The notes: generated by a model not told the origin, from the sequence alone. A DNA stretch of 43,091 bases from Hamiltosporidium magnivora (GCA_004325065.1 PITI01000008.1:1-43091); one strand, 5' to 3'. Shown: positions 25,901 through 39,060, counted from the stretch's first letter. Made by a program: numbers and translations.

Positions 25901-28001
25901 TTTATATTGATTTGCATGATTTGGGCTAGATAAATAATTGTAATCTTTTTTACCTTTTACGTTTTCAAAATATACAATGAATTTTATATTAAATTAATAT
26001 TTTATGATTTTTAATAGATACTGTGTGATAGACAAATTTGAGACCAAGAATAAATCTACATGTTCTTTTAAGTGATCTTATGGTGATTTTTAATGTTAAA
26101 GTCTGTAAAATTTTAAAAAAAATGCTTTTTTATTTTTGTAGTGTTTGGCAGTGATGTTATGGTTTCTTTGAAAAAAATCAAAACTAAAATTTCATCAACA
26201 GTCAATACCATGGAATCTGTTTACTGTGAAATGGTTCTGTAAAATGCCCTTTCAATATCTTTGACAAAAAAAGAACTTGATTAAATGTAGGCTCGAATTA
26301 AAACGAAAGACTTGAAAAATTTAAAGCTAGAATATAACTAATTTATTTTCAAAACATAAATCTTATATTACATGTAAAGTAAAAAATATTTTTCTTAAAT
26401 TTAGAATGCAGTACTAAAATGCATAGTAAGTAAAACTTTTATTTTTCAGAATACGATCTTAATAATCCGAATAACGCGTATTCTTACAAACGATGCAATA
26501 GAAAATCGAATAAATATAGCCAAAAGAATAGGACTCTTGATGCTTGGGTTTTAAACATAATTTTTTAGTGTTTTTTATCAAATAAAAATTCAAATCTACG
26601 TTAATATGAAAAATTATTAGAGGTTTACTGTATCCAAGCAGTACTCTTTTGTAGGCGCAGAGTTTATTCGAACGCATTATCATTAATGTTTTTTATATAA
26701 AAACTGCAGAATTATAGTATAAATAACTTTTGGTTCTGAACAAGGTTATAACCGGAGTTATTCATCTATTCAAGTAACTATACGAGTATGAGGCTTCTAT
26801 ATTTAATCATAGAAATAACATTCTCTATCGAAAAAAATTTTTTCGTTTCCAAAAATATATTACAGGGGTTTATATTGTTTCTCTTATTCTTCTTAAGGAG
26901 GCAAATCCATGGTAGAAACAACGATTTCGAGTAAAAAAAATGATAAATATCATACAGGTTTTACTATAATTTGTATCTAGCGTATAGTGTAATATTTTGA
27001 TCTTTGATGACATATTTTTTTAGAATATCCTTTTATTTGCGTTTAATTGAAGATTTGTAATTTTAAATTTCTTTTAATAATTTCTTTGACCTAAAGTCAA
27101 TATGAATAAGGTTAACTATATAAATCTTAGCTTATAAGTTTGTCTAATGATAATTTGAGCTGATTTGGTGTTTATGTATGAGATATAATTTCTATTGAGG
27201 TAAATATATAAAATTGCATGGAAAACAAAAAAGATTAATAAAGCTAGACTAGTTTGTAACATGAAATGTTCATGGTAAATTAGGCTTCTATATAACGTAT
27301 ACGAATATTTGAGAAAATTTCAATTTTTGCTTTAAACTTGAAATTTTTTCAAAGAAACTGTGATTTTTTTTATACATAGAATAAGTGCAATAAATTTTTT
27401 AATTTAACCAGGTTCGTAAAAAAATTTATGAATAGAAAAACTCGCATTTCATAGCAAGTAAGTTTTCTGAATTTTATTTGATGTCAATTTCTTTTAAAAA
27501 TGCCTAGGCTAGAAAATTCAGATCGACGGAATCAATTTTTATCATAAAAATCATATAAAATCTAGATATATTGCTGAAAAATTAGATGAAAATTCTATCT
27601 AATTGCCATATCGAAAAATGCGAAACAGACCGAATTAAGATGGAGTGTTTGTAACTATTAATACAACCGAAGTAAGTAAAAAGTTTTTTAGGTACGAGAA
27701 ATTTAAAATGTAATTAATGAATACGTCAGCAGATTATATTTTGTATCATATTTAAGCTCGTAGTTTATAAAATGTTACAAAATATGTTTTCGCATACGAC
27801 AGAAAAAATATAAAAAGAATTGTTTTTTTGCACTCTGTGAACCAGATCTTAAGCCAAATCGTATAGAGAACAATTTTAGTGGTAGATTTATTCTAGCCAG
27901 TGTTTTTTGATATATTTTATAACGGAAGCATTAACATCAAATTTTCATTTCTACAATCTTGTATATTTTTGACCATACATTATAGCTTAAAAAAATAATT
28001 T
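22916..28001. other. AT-rich DNA with no supported gene
   Basis: The longest frame is 26459-26683 minus (74 codons), without a motif. No repeat copy or RNA gene was found. The plus strand becomes T-rich toward the right end of this stretch. Confidence 0.6.
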
Positions 28002-28349
28002 CTAAGCTATAGACTTTACATTTTTTAGATGTAAAAAACGGATAACAATTGACATTACAAATTTAGTCAGTATTAGCGCTTGAGATAGTCTACTTTCTGT
28101 TGAGTATGATGAAATTAAAACTAAAAAATCGTCTATGAGTTGATATTTAAAAAACTTTTTTTCAAGTTGTATTAAACCAGGAACAGATTTTTTTTGGGGT
28201 GTAGTATTTTTATTTTCTGGTTGTAAAATTTCAAAATTTTGATATTTATCGAGATTTTGTGCACAAAACGTATATACGTAGGTATCTATTTTACGTTCAT
28301 ATATCCGCAATCTTATTTTTGGTTTATAATTATACTCTATAGAAACCAA
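28002..28349 (-). CDS. Weak candidate coding frame or exon, 115 codons
   Basis: Open for 115 codons on minus, which I estimate to be uncommon (of order 0.1 expected in this window) at about 9 percent stop codons. There is no ATG at the start: it opens with TTG, and the first Met comes near residue 96. The minus strand just upstream reads TTTCTATAG, an acceptable 3' splice site, so this could be a last exon. Residues about 35-60 (NLDKYQNFEILQPENKN, TPQKKSVPG) are less AT-biased than noise. No domain was recognised. It may equally be chance or the remnant of a dead gene. Confidence 0.25.
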   Translation of the reverse strand: MVSIEYNYKPKIRLRIYERKIDTYVYTFCAQNLDKYQNFEILQPENKNTTPQKKSVPGLIQLEKKFFKYQLIDDFLVLISSYSTESRLSQALILTKFVMSIVIRFLHLKNVKSIA

Positions 28350-29998
28350 TGTTATTTTGTTAAATATACGTAATTGATCAATGTTTCTGTGATTTAAAAT
28401 CGCAGAATATAGATTTATTGTAAAAAAAAGTCGGTATTAATTGGCTATGAACAAATACATATGAGGATGTAGTATCAATACTTTTAATTACTTAAGATAT
28501 TGTTATATGTCATGATTTTATGCAGTTAACTGCATAATTATATACTTTATTGTTTTTATTTGTGTTATCATAAAGAATTTGTTTTATCTATAGCATTTTG
28601 TTTTTTTCACGTTAATTTAAAATATTTTCTTTGACTTGCTTACATAGAGTGCATTAAAGTGTTGTTTTATATATTTCAAAACACATGATAAATAACCTAG
28701 GTTTATAACATTAGCGTTTTCTTTTTTACTTAAATGATCTTATAGAAAATAAATGTTTTGAGATACTAAGATGTGCGGTTTTGAACATGTCACTCTGAAG
28801 ATATATAAAATGTTCAAGTTAAAGAAAAAGAATTATGTCTAATATCTATAATGTTGCGATTTTAAAAGATTCACACAATTATAAGAGTCATATAACTCTA
28901 TGTATAAATATTCTAAGCCATTGAGTAATTATTTAGCAATTTTTTAAAAAAACTCTATTTTATGTTGTAATTTTTGCAAATAAACAATTAGAAAATCTAT
29001 CCTATTGTATTATATGTTGATAAGCTTTTTAATACTATATTTGGAATCATCACCTTATGAAAAAAAACTTTTAAGCGAACATATATATATAATTATGTAA
29101 AATAAAATCTGATGTTTTCACGCTGTATAAAGTTTGGATTTTCTTAGGTTACCAATGAAAGTTTCTTATCATAGTATAAAGGTGTAATAAAAAAAACCTG
29201 TATTTTTTAGTATAGCATGGAAAAAATATATAACACATTTTAGTTATCGCTAACATTGTAAAATAATGGAACTACTTTCAATAAAAATATATATTTCGAT
29301 GATCTCAAGGAAAATTTACTTATATAGAAAAATCATCAATATTTAGTATTCCGATTCACAAAAAAAAGCATTTAAAATTCTATTATATTCAATTAGACTT
29401 TTATCGTTTTAAACATGCCCGTCGTAGGTATATATAGATATTTTAGATTGAATTGACTGTTTATCTATAAAAAGTTCTGTTATTTATGTTAAATATTTCG
29501 TTATTTTGATAAATGAACACATTATTTTGTACGAATTTATGCTTCCGCTGTTTCTCTAGATTCTATATACATGAAACAAGAATTTTGAAATTTCTCTAAT
29601 TTTCTTTAATATAATAGAACGATTGGCGTATAATTTTCATAGTATAGATTTGTTTGTATTCAAAAAATACCAAGGGGAGATATATAGTTAAATTTGAGTA
29701 TTTTTTCTACATTGATTTATATCTTAAAAAATATAAACTAAAAAAATGTCAAATTGATACTATAAGATTAAGTGAATAAATATTAAAGTTCAATTGTACT
29801 TGGCACTCGGTGTAAGAGCAATCAGTTCAACATAGAAATCAAATAAACATTTCTGGTAAAATACACTTTAGCAATAATTGTTTTTCTTTGACGATTCTAC
29901 AACAAAAATATATTAAATATACTACCAACAATATAAGAATATTCTTTAGAATATTTGTAAATTGATTATTTAATATATTGAGAAAAAATCTTCACCAC
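28350..29998. other. AT-rich DNA with no supported gene
   Basis: Nothing supported on either strand. The plus strand is strongly T-rich. Confidence 0.6.
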
Positions 29999-30205
29999 CA
30001 TGCCAGCGCAGAGTCGGCTTGGAGCATTTCCTGCTTTTCGTATAGGACGAATTAAAAGAATGAACCTCCAAGTTGTGCTTAGTCTAGCAACCTACCATTT
30101 AAACCACCTTGTTACAAAACCCGAAAGGGTAGACTAAGGGGTGTAAAAAGACTGGGTAGCGGTATTACCAGAGCAGCCAAGGCTGGTGCAGGACTGTAGG
30201 GCTCA
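29999..30205 (+). repeat. Dispersed repeat, copy 5 (short subfamily)
   Basis: Fifth copy, same strand as the others, 13 kb from copy 4. Blocks: ATGCCAGCGCAGAGTCGGCT, CCTGCTTTTCGTATAGGACG, AACCACCTTGTTACAAAACC, CGAAAGGGTAGAC, GCGGTATTACCAGAGCAGCC, then AAGGCTGGTGCAGGACTGTA. As in copies 1 and 2 the middle segment of copies 3 and 4 is absent, so the internal deletion is shared and defines a subfamily. No open frame. Confidence 0.8.
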
Positions 30206-32519
30206 AGCATTATACAGAACAGCGAATGCCACATATTTATTTAGGCTCTATCGCAAATTTTAATTGTTAATTTCTATAGTATTTTACTTTCGCAAAATGC
30301 ATAAATAACCAACCGAGAAGCAGCTAATTAATTTGTTTTATAGCTTACTGTAATTTACCACAAGCAAAGCCAAATTTTAAATGCTTTAAATTTTATGAAT
30401 CATTATGTTGTAAGCAAAATTTCTTTGAGTCTATCAATTGGTGTTTTTAAAATATCTATATGAAGTGTTCATATTTTTAACAATTTCAAATGCTTGAATG
30501 CAACACATTTTAATAACTCTATCATAGTTTAAATTTATAAATTTTGCATTTTAGCTAAAATATGAAAAACAAATCATACTAGAACAAGAACCAAATTTGT
30601 TCTAATGTGTATTAACCTGATGTTTTAATGCGAGTATGTGTTATAATGCGTATAGAGGTACAATTAAATTTCTTTCTTACACAATATTTTAAAGTAAAAA
30701 AAATGTTTTTAAATTAGTGCTTACTATTGTTTTAACTTGCATTATTTTAAATTAAATCTTGCAAATTTAGTAAAATAAGAATAATATGCAATTTTTAAGA
30801 ATTGAGAATAATTATGTGGAACATAAAATTCACCATTTCTTCGTATAAAATAAATTCTGAAATTAATAGCCTGAATTTATCAAAAAAAATTGATTTAAAG
30901 ATATGGATCATGCCTCTTAAAAAATATTTGTAGGCCAACGAACTATTGGCAGTCTTATTTTAAAAAATTTCTGAAATAATGATAGTTGCTCTTATGGTGA
31001 TTAAATAGAAAATTCGGACTTCTAAATGTTTTTGTTCTTTGGCTTTAAAGAAAGATTTGAGATAGCAAGGGCTTACTTATTGGCACAATGCAAACTATAT
31101 ATTCAATAGAATCGAGGACTTTGATTTTTCTGACTTTTATAGCTATCGTTTAAGTCTGAGCTATATATCTCATCTATTCATACTAGATATCTGTATTTCG
31201 AATCTGATTTATTGGAATATTTTTCTGTTTATAAGATACATAAGTTGAATAACCTGTTAAAAATGCGAAATTAAAAACGTTAGTCTTAAAGATCTAATAC
31301 TGTTAAAAATTCTATGAAAAAAAACGGCTAAAGATTTTTAGTTTTTTTTAAGGTTTATCTAAATTTTTTACTTCCACAAAATATTTCTATCTTATTATTT
31401 ATTTTGAAAGTATGTTTTTCTTTGTAATTCTGATTATATTTATTTAATACCAATAAAATAGTAAATTGTTTTTGTGCCATCAAATGAAATTTCTCTCTTT
31501 TTTTGTATAAAAATTTACTTGGTTTTGGAGTATATTGAATTAACAAATAAAATTAGTTCAAATACCGGATAGCTTGTTTAGGATGGATCAAAATGTTTTT
31601 CCCATAAATTAACTAAGAAAATTGAAATTTGTTATTGTCCATACTAATATATCAAAAAAATCTAACTGCATATTTAAGTAAGAAATTCGTGTCATGTTAT
31701 ATATTTGCCTTTTTGAATTTATATCTCAAAAAGAAAGCGGTTTTTTTAAATTATATGGGAAATATGATTTTTTTCGTAAATTTACAACATTATTAAGTAT
31801 TTTTATACCACAATAAAACGAAATATTTCAAAAACCAGTATAATTATATATTTATAACAAATCTAAATTGGTTAAATCCTTTTTTCACTCTAAATTATAA
31901 ATAGACAATGATTTTTTGATTCAATTTTATCCAAGCATTTTTTAAATCTTTGGAATACATATTTGGTTTTTAAATATCAACTAAGTTTCTTTAAAAATAA
32001 TCGTCTTTTTAATCATTAAAAACCATCAGATCAGAAGTTTATTTGGATTCTATGCAATATCGATTAATAATTTATGCTACTCTTTTAAAAAAATTTTATC
32101 CATATTGCTCAAATATTCGTGCAATGCTTATACAATAAAATAATTTATATTAATGTATAGAAATTTTAAAACAATGCTAAATAGTTCATAGAATGATAAT
32201 GTTCGGGCAAATAGAATTCATTGACGTAACCTATTTGTAAATTAGCTAAAACAAATTATATGAATATTTTAGGCCTTGTTTAAAAAAATTGCTAAATATA
32301 TACGAAAAAGTCGATATTGGCTTAAATATTAATTTTTTACAATGTTTTTTATGACATCATAGACCGTGATTTAAAAAATTTGCAACAATAAATTTAATTT
32401 AATGTTATATTATTTTTGCGATTTGATATATATGCAAAACTTATATATTTTTCATGAATTTTTTTAAAAAATGTTTCGATGGATTAGAAGCTTAGTATTT
32501 TTATCTACAATAAATATTT
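30206..32519. other. AT-rich DNA with no supported gene
   Basis: The only frame over 60 codons (31355-31546 minus) has a noise-like composition. Nothing else seen. Confidence 0.6.
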
Positions 32520-32912
32520 TTGTTAAAAATAGACGTCTTGTACTCTGATAGGAGTACGTTCTTTAAAAAAGTCCTTTTCGCCTTCATATATATACATTAT
32601 GAATGCCTCCTACTAATTTTTCAATTTCTTTTCATAAAAGTTAAAATAAAATTACTTTGTATTCATAAAATTAAAATTTTTTTCCATAAATTAAAGTCAA
32701 TGCAAACGTTAAGATTAAATGGCTTTATAGTATCGAAATATATTTTTTTTGTATTAAATTTTTCTGTCTCTACATCGACATCGGAAAAGCATATGAAAAG
32801 TTCTTTAATATCGCTAAAAATACTTCAAGTTTATAATTGTCATAAAATTGAGTTTAAAAATTTCTTAATAATCATTTTCGCAAGTTTAGATAAATGTTTT
32901 ATAGATATCTGA
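32520..32912 (+). CDS. Weak candidate coding frame, 130 codons
   Basis: Open for 130 codons, uncommonly long for this base composition, but it begins at TTG and the first ATG is near codon 61. The N-terminal half is hydrophobic (VLFAFIYIHYECLLLIFQFL at about 18-37), which could be a membrane segment or simply T-rich DNA read in frame. The C-terminal half holds a Ser/Thr cluster SVSTSTSEKH. No family was recognised and there is no supporting neighbour. I consider chance or a relic at least as likely as a gene. Confidence 0.2.
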   Translation: MLKIDVLYSDRSTFFKKVLFAFIYIHYECLLLIFQFLFIKVKIKLLCIHKIKIFFHKLKSMQTLRLNGFIVSKYIFFVLNFSVSTSTSEKHMKSSLISLKILQVYNCHKIEFKNFLIIIFASLDKCFIDI

Positions 32913-35900
32913 TCAGTCGAAAGGAAACTGAATTTTTTCTATACTCGAAAAAATTAGACAGCAGTATAAAAATATTCTGGTTAAAATTCGGTAAGTTAGG
33001 CATTATAAAATTTTTTATATTTTAACCTCAAATTATCCATATATTTTGAAGTTAATTAATTGAAAAATAATTTTTTTTCAATAACAAATCTAAAGAATGA
33101 AAAAATCTATCTCATAGGTTTATTGTTAATAGCCGCATACTATTTATAAACTTGCTTAATTATAGTCTTTTAAAAAAAATATGCTATATATTAATGCTAG
33201 GGAAATATGAAAAGTAACTAGATTTATGATAACTGTTTTCTGTTTTTTTAACCATAAATGTGAATATTTTTTGTTTTTACAAATTTTCTTTATTTTTTCA
33301 TATAAATTTTTTTTGTATTTGTTAATCTGCTCATACAGGCTTGGTTCTGAATTAATTAAGTCATAAGAATTCTATTAAATTAGACTTCTGAAGCAAGATA
33401 TTTTTCCTAAGTTCTTTTTACCAGAATTATAAAAACTTTTTTAACGCTTTCATAATATTTCCTATTTAAGATATCTATCAAGAGCAATTTGTAGGATCTA
33501 TGCTAGTATGTTGATATGACTTATTGCATTCACATATACGTACATCACATAGTTACTAATTTTTACCATGGTATATCATCTTACAACTATTTTTTATATC
33601 TCTTTACTATAAAAATATACTTGGTTACAGTAAAATAACTGTAAGAAAAAAAATCGAATTTTGTCGACCAGCTTTGCCTATTTCAGTACCTTACTCTATA
33701 AGTAGTAATCTTATATAGGTTTAAAGCTTTTAAATATCAATGCAGTTAAATAGAAATAGAATATCATTAAAGTTATAAAAAAAATATAAGTTGTGAACCG
33801 ACTAATTGTTTTCCATCTTTGAAATAGATTATAAAAGATTTCTACTTTTGTCCAAATTTTTATATTTTTTTATAACCTCTAGACTTTTTTGCTTTTTATA
33901 AGCAACAGACTTGTTTATATAAATTTTCTGCCATATCCTCATTCATAAGTATTTTTAAGTTTAATTTTATATTTAGTAACAATCAATGTATTTGGTGTTT
34001 ATATATAGGCAACCCTATTTTTATTACTGCTTATCAAATAAATACATATAAAAAGAATTTTTTGATATTTATATTATGATGTTAAGGAAGACACTATAAT
34101 ATTTCAATTTATAAACCCTTTTTTCTTTTTAAATGAGCCATAAAATTCTTATATTGACCGAATGGTGATTAAAATCAAGTTAATTTTTTTTAAATTTGTA
34201 ATATTAAACAAAATATCGGCATAATTAATATTCGCTTGGTATTTTTTTATTGAAACAAAAATATTTGGTCTCTTTCACAATTTTTTTAGTTTATTTCCTT
34301 AAAATAATATCCTTGTTCTTTGTGCTTTGTTTTTAAAAGTATCTGATAAATTTTTCGGTTAAATGATGCAAGCATTTTAAAAAACCACCATATTTTCTTT
34401 AAAATTTCTGTATGATTCTTAATTCTTATAAAATTAAAAACATATATTTAAATTATACTAATATTTTAACACAAATATATCTCTTTAAGAGCTTAAAATT
34501 ATTTTCAAGTTAAAGATTTAATGCAGTACTGCCTATGAATTTGTAATATGCAAATCTTGTATATTTAAAGCTTGCTTTTGTAGAGATATATATTTGCGTT
34601 TGTGTATACTGGAAATTTATTTATAACTTACATCTATCAATTTTTACGAAAAATACTATTTTATGTTTTTACTCCAAGGAATTTATATTAATCTCTAACA
34701 TCAATAGTTTGCAATTATTAAAAAGAAGCTTTTTCAATTTATCTTTAATTTTATAAATATTTCCTCAAATATTGTATATAAAATGATTCTTCGAACATTC
34801 ATATAGCATATTTCTATTTTTGGAATGTATGCATAAACATAGAAATTTCTAATTTTTTATACACTGATCAATTGCACTAACTTAATTTAAGTATCTCTTT
34901 GTGCTCCAAAGCAGAGTTTTAAACTTATTATCAATAGTATCAGAATTTAATACGTATTTTTTTACTGAATTATCCAAGACTATTATTCATCATGACAAAC
35001 AGATACATTCAAAATCACATTTAGAATTCCTAAATTCAATATTTTAGAAATATAAATATAAAAGTTATAATTTATGTTTAATTCTAAGATATTTCTATAA
35101 ATATTAAAATTCTTTTAACATCATATTCAGCAGATTTTAAAGGATTTATGTATGTGAATTTGCAGGATATATGTTTATCTTTGCCGCGACTCACACTCAT
35201 ATTTACAAATAATTTTAACAAAATTTCAAAGTAAAGATTTGTTTACACAAATACAATCTTATTCGAACACTTATTTTAGATAATTTTTTTTGTGATAACA
35301 AGCTAGCAAAGTCTTGACATAACCAAAAATTAAATTCTTAAAAATTAGGATACAGTGAGGATGATACATTTATTTCGTTCGTAACTTAAAAAATGCAGAA
35401 AAATGCTTTACAATTTATTGGCGGAACATATTCTAGATCGGTGAATATCTTATAATATCTATTGTAGTTAAGAGAAGCGTACGAATATGCTCAGTTTTAT
35501 AATAAATAGCCAATATTTTCTTAAGCTACGATATAATTTGGTAAATGTGGATGCTAGGTAAGAAATATTTATTGCTGAAATAAAACTTGAACCAACATAC
35601 TGGCTCAAATAATTAGAAAAACTCAAGAATGTTAATCGCAAGAAATACACTCCGCGAGAAATAAAATATTTGCAGTCAAATAATTTATATGCAGAAAAAT
35701 TATTAATTAATGGTATGATTCATCATATAAATCTAATTATGATGATTATTAAAAACCAAAATTCTGTAATTTATCTATATTTAAAATCTTTTCTGTGTCA
35801 ATACTCGAACTATATAACAAATTTTAGTATCATGAATGACGATGCAACGCATGCATAGATTAGGCATTCTTTGATTTCCTTATGTTTAACTACATATGTG

Positions 35901-36420
35901 TAGTTTAAGTATGTGGTTCTTCGTTTATGAAACTTTAGATGAATTATATACTGATTTTGTTCAAAAACTTCTGGGTAATTTATAATAGTAGCTTAGATTG
36001 TGATACTTGGACCCAAACCCACTTTATGTTTTAATTTTGAAAAAATATCTCTATCTTCTTTAAATTTTTATTCATGTCTTTTAAAACGATTGAGATAAAA
36101 AAATTTAAACTCGAGTTTGGTTATAAAACGTTTTGATCTTTCGTACGGCTCTTTTATATACTATAAATGTTTTTTTATAATGGATATAGGGTTAGCATTA
36201 TATTTAACAATAAGTAGACAGTATTTAATGACGAAAAGTTGATTTATAGTCTTTTTGATTTTTATGAAAAAGAATAAAAAATAGTTATTTTTTCCTTCTT
36301 TTATGATATTATTAAAATCATGTGCAATAAACACTTTTTCTACTTATTTAAATGAATTGTTGTATAGATTACCATAGAGTCTATTTATTGTCCATATCTC
36401 TTTTTATAATTACGCGCTGG
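32913..36420. other. T-rich AT-rich DNA with no supported gene
   Basis: Long T runs on plus; small frames at 35468-35650 (minus) and 35670-35858 (plus) have no features that lift them above chance. No repeat copies. Confidence 0.6.
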
Positions 36421-38713
36421 AATTATTTGTATTTTTTTGTCTCTTCTTTTGGATCAGAAATTTTATGTGATTTAATCAATTTATTTTGATTTAATTGTTA
36501 GTTTATGTTTTTGAGACTTTCTTCAAAGCATTATACGGTTTAATGTGGCTAGGCATAGACATCTCTGTTCGTGGGCTGAAGCACTTTATGTGATTTTTAA
36601 AAATTATAAGCATAGAATTGCAATTTCAAAAAGTGGTTTAGGCTTCTAATCCAAAACAAAATGCCATCAATTAGTATTTGACACGTGAGCTTGTATTTTT
36701 AAATACTAAAAAATGATTTTTTTGAATAAATAGACTCAGCAATGAATTTAAGAAAAAAACTGTGGTTTCGGTGGCTTTAATTTAAATAAATTTTTCTTTA
36801 AAGTAATTGTATGCAAAAATAACTTTAAAAGTCGACAATTTATTTCTGAAATCTCAAAGTATTGAAAACTTAAAAGAAAGAAAAAACATATATATTAAGA
36901 TTTTAAAAATCTTGGGTTATTGTTAATGAAAAAATTAGATCAAGTTATAAATTTATTTAATAACAGAAAAATGTTATCTAGTTCATCTAAAAGTATTGAT
37001 AAAGAGTTTATGTATAGAGTTGTAGTAAAAGCTTTGCAAAAAATGTTCTTAATTTGATTTCTTTGTTTCGGCAAACAAATACACAACTTATCGATGGTTT
37101 ATTGATGGTTGAAAAAAAATTTGGGTAACAAATAATGCTGTAGGTATAATATTTAAAAGCTTTAGATGGTAATGTTGCTGTTGCTTATTTGCTTCTATTG
37201 CTTATTTTTATTTAAAGAATTGATATAAACTGATGATTTATAAAGAGCTAGTCATTCACCAGCACATTTGACAATACCACCTGAAACAATCTTTTCCAAC
37301 CAGTCGAAATCTTAAGAAAAAATTAATGCTTTCCTTAATAAGTTGCATTAAATATACACGACTGGACAGCAACTATGGTAGACAAAACAAAATATGCTGG
37401 TTATAATTGAATAAATATAATTTTATTGCGGGATATTCCTAGAATATTCTTAAGAAAGAGCTATAAATAAGAAAATCCGCGTATCACAGAAAAAAAAATA
37501 TTTAGCTAACGATAAACCATTGTGAATATAGTTTCGATGCTTAAAGCATAATATGAGATAGTAAAGTTTTTTGTAGCTCGATGTATTTTGAAAAAGAAAG
37601 TTTAAAATGAATTAGTAGGAGCCCTGAAATTAGACTATTTAATTATTAGAAATTTGCTAAATAATTGTCAAATCTTCATCCTCTTCTCATACAGCATATC
37701 TGAATGTTATAATAAAGCAGTATCTAGAAAATTCAAATCTGAAACGTTTGTAATGTATATTTGAATTCAAAATAAAGGCTTTATTTGAGCAAATCTCAGA
37801 TTATGAAAATAAATATTTATCATCATCTATCATATCTTGTTTTCCTCGAAAAAATGAACCGAGATTTATTTTGTTAAAACTAATTGTTTTGCTTCTGAAT
37901 TGATTTAAGCTACAAAGAATTTAACAGAAATAATTTTGCAAATATTTGAGTCAGTGTTTCTATTGCAGAGATCTAAGCTATTTTAAAAAAATATATTATA
38001 TTATCGAATTTTCATACAAAAGTAAATATAAAAGACGATTTCATTGTACATTTGTTCTCTCGCTTTATAAAAATTAGCAAACGCCAAATTTACAATTTCT
38101 GTTTATTAAAACAATTGATTCTTGATTTTGATTTGATCCGGAGGTCTTCCAGATGAATTACATAATTTTCAAATACATTACGAATTTATAGTATAGAATT
38201 GGCCAAAAACTAGACGTAATGAGATGCGTTATATCAAAATATATACCGCATTAGACAAAATGCCGCTTCAATAATTTCGAATACTTTCTTTATTTTTTAA
38301 TAGTTTTTTTTGATTCTCAATAGAAATTACACCTACTGATTGTATTTTTTTTTTCGTTTCCTGTAAATTTACTAACTACATAGAATTACAAATTCCAAAA
38401 AAATTAATAAACTATTACCAAGAAGATGTACAGAACTCGTTTTTAGTTCACTAATTTACTCTTTACCGTTTTTTGTCCTAACGCTACTCTACTGTAACCT
38501 TTACTCATTAACTTCGCAAGATCTAAGTAAACAATTACACACATATATTTTGCAAAGCTACGTATCATACGCTTTTTGCTTTCTTGAATGCTTGTACTTG
38601 GTTTAAAATTTAAAGTGTCTGTGTAAAGAGATGTAAACGCATTGCTTTTTCTTTGCTTTTTGGAGTAATATTCTGTACAGAGAAATGATGCTTAGAGTTT
38701 AGAAAACAGGTAA
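36421..38713 (+). pseudogene. Stretch of interrupted, protein-like frames (unknown gene relic)
   Basis: Here the DNA becomes less AT-rich, and in-frame runs on plus follow one another separated by single stops or frame shifts. Examples: about 36513-36650 (IIRFNVARHRHLCSWAEALY, then a stop), an ATG frame at 36926 of 43 codons (MKKLDQVINLFNNRK), a shifted continuation ending about 37128 (NLISLFRQTNTQLIDGLLM), 37594-37755 (ELVGALKLDYLIIRNLL), and 38138-38465 with residues such as SGGLPDELHNFQIHYEFIV and five stops in about 110 codons. On minus near 37330-37200 another protein-like run exists. The pattern suggests one or more dead genes or transposon frames. No family was recognised and the strand is not certain. 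Confidence 0.35.
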
Positions 38714-38734
38714 AAAAATTGGTTATCTCGAAAA

Positions 38735-38985
38735 ATGCAAAAACAATATGATTGCATATCACTCGATCTATATGAGCCTAATATTCGCTTGGTTTTTAAT
38801 AAAAAAAAATTGTTTAACAAATTCTTAAACTTTAAACTAGGAGATAATAGGCACTTGGTAAGTTATATTAAGTTCAATTTAAAGACGTGTTGTCTTTGCA
38901 GTTGAGATTTATTTATTTGATAGCTCGCTCTTTCCCTCGGATGAATCCCGATTCGAAAATAATGCTTAGTTTTGCCAGGTTATAG
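38735..38985 (+). CDS. Candidate small gene, perhaps with a 44-nt intron
   Basis: From the ATG at 38735 the unspliced frame runs 56 codons (MQKQYDCISLDLYEPNIRLV onward) to TGA at 38903-38905. A near-perfect donor GTAAGT at 38858 and a pyrimidine-rich acceptor TTTGCAG ending at 38901 bound a possible 44-nt intron. Removing it keeps the frame and adds 27 codons (ARSFPRMNPDSKIML) to TAG at 38983-38985, giving 68 residues. The residue balance is better than that of AT noise. No domain is known to me. It could also be another fragment of the broken frames upstream, or chance. Confidence 0.25.
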
Positions 38986-39053
38986 GCGTTCCAAAGACAA
39001 TTTTCTTTTGAATTGATAGGTTGTAAGCTTCACGCGAGCTTTCTTAACGAAAG

Positions 39054-39058
39054 AAAAA
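39054..39058 (-). terminator. Pol III T5 terminator of the tRNA-like gene
   Basis: On minus, TTTTT begins three bases after the discriminator base of the tRNA-like unit (the two bases between read GC). This is the usual RNA polymerase III stop signal in the usual place. Confidence 0.5.
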
Positions 39059-39060
39059 GC

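Noticed and set aside
37160..37220. ALDGNVAVAY resembling the N-terminal motif of pyruvate:ferredoxin oxidoreductase
   Set aside because: Similarity covers about ten residues only; the sequence after it has none of the expected following motifs.
38342..38383. Intron-like segment with a perfect TACTAAC branch site (38370-38376) and TAG acceptor
   Set aside because: Splicing from either GT (38342 or 38363) does not join open frames; TACTAAC is easily formed in AT-rich DNA.
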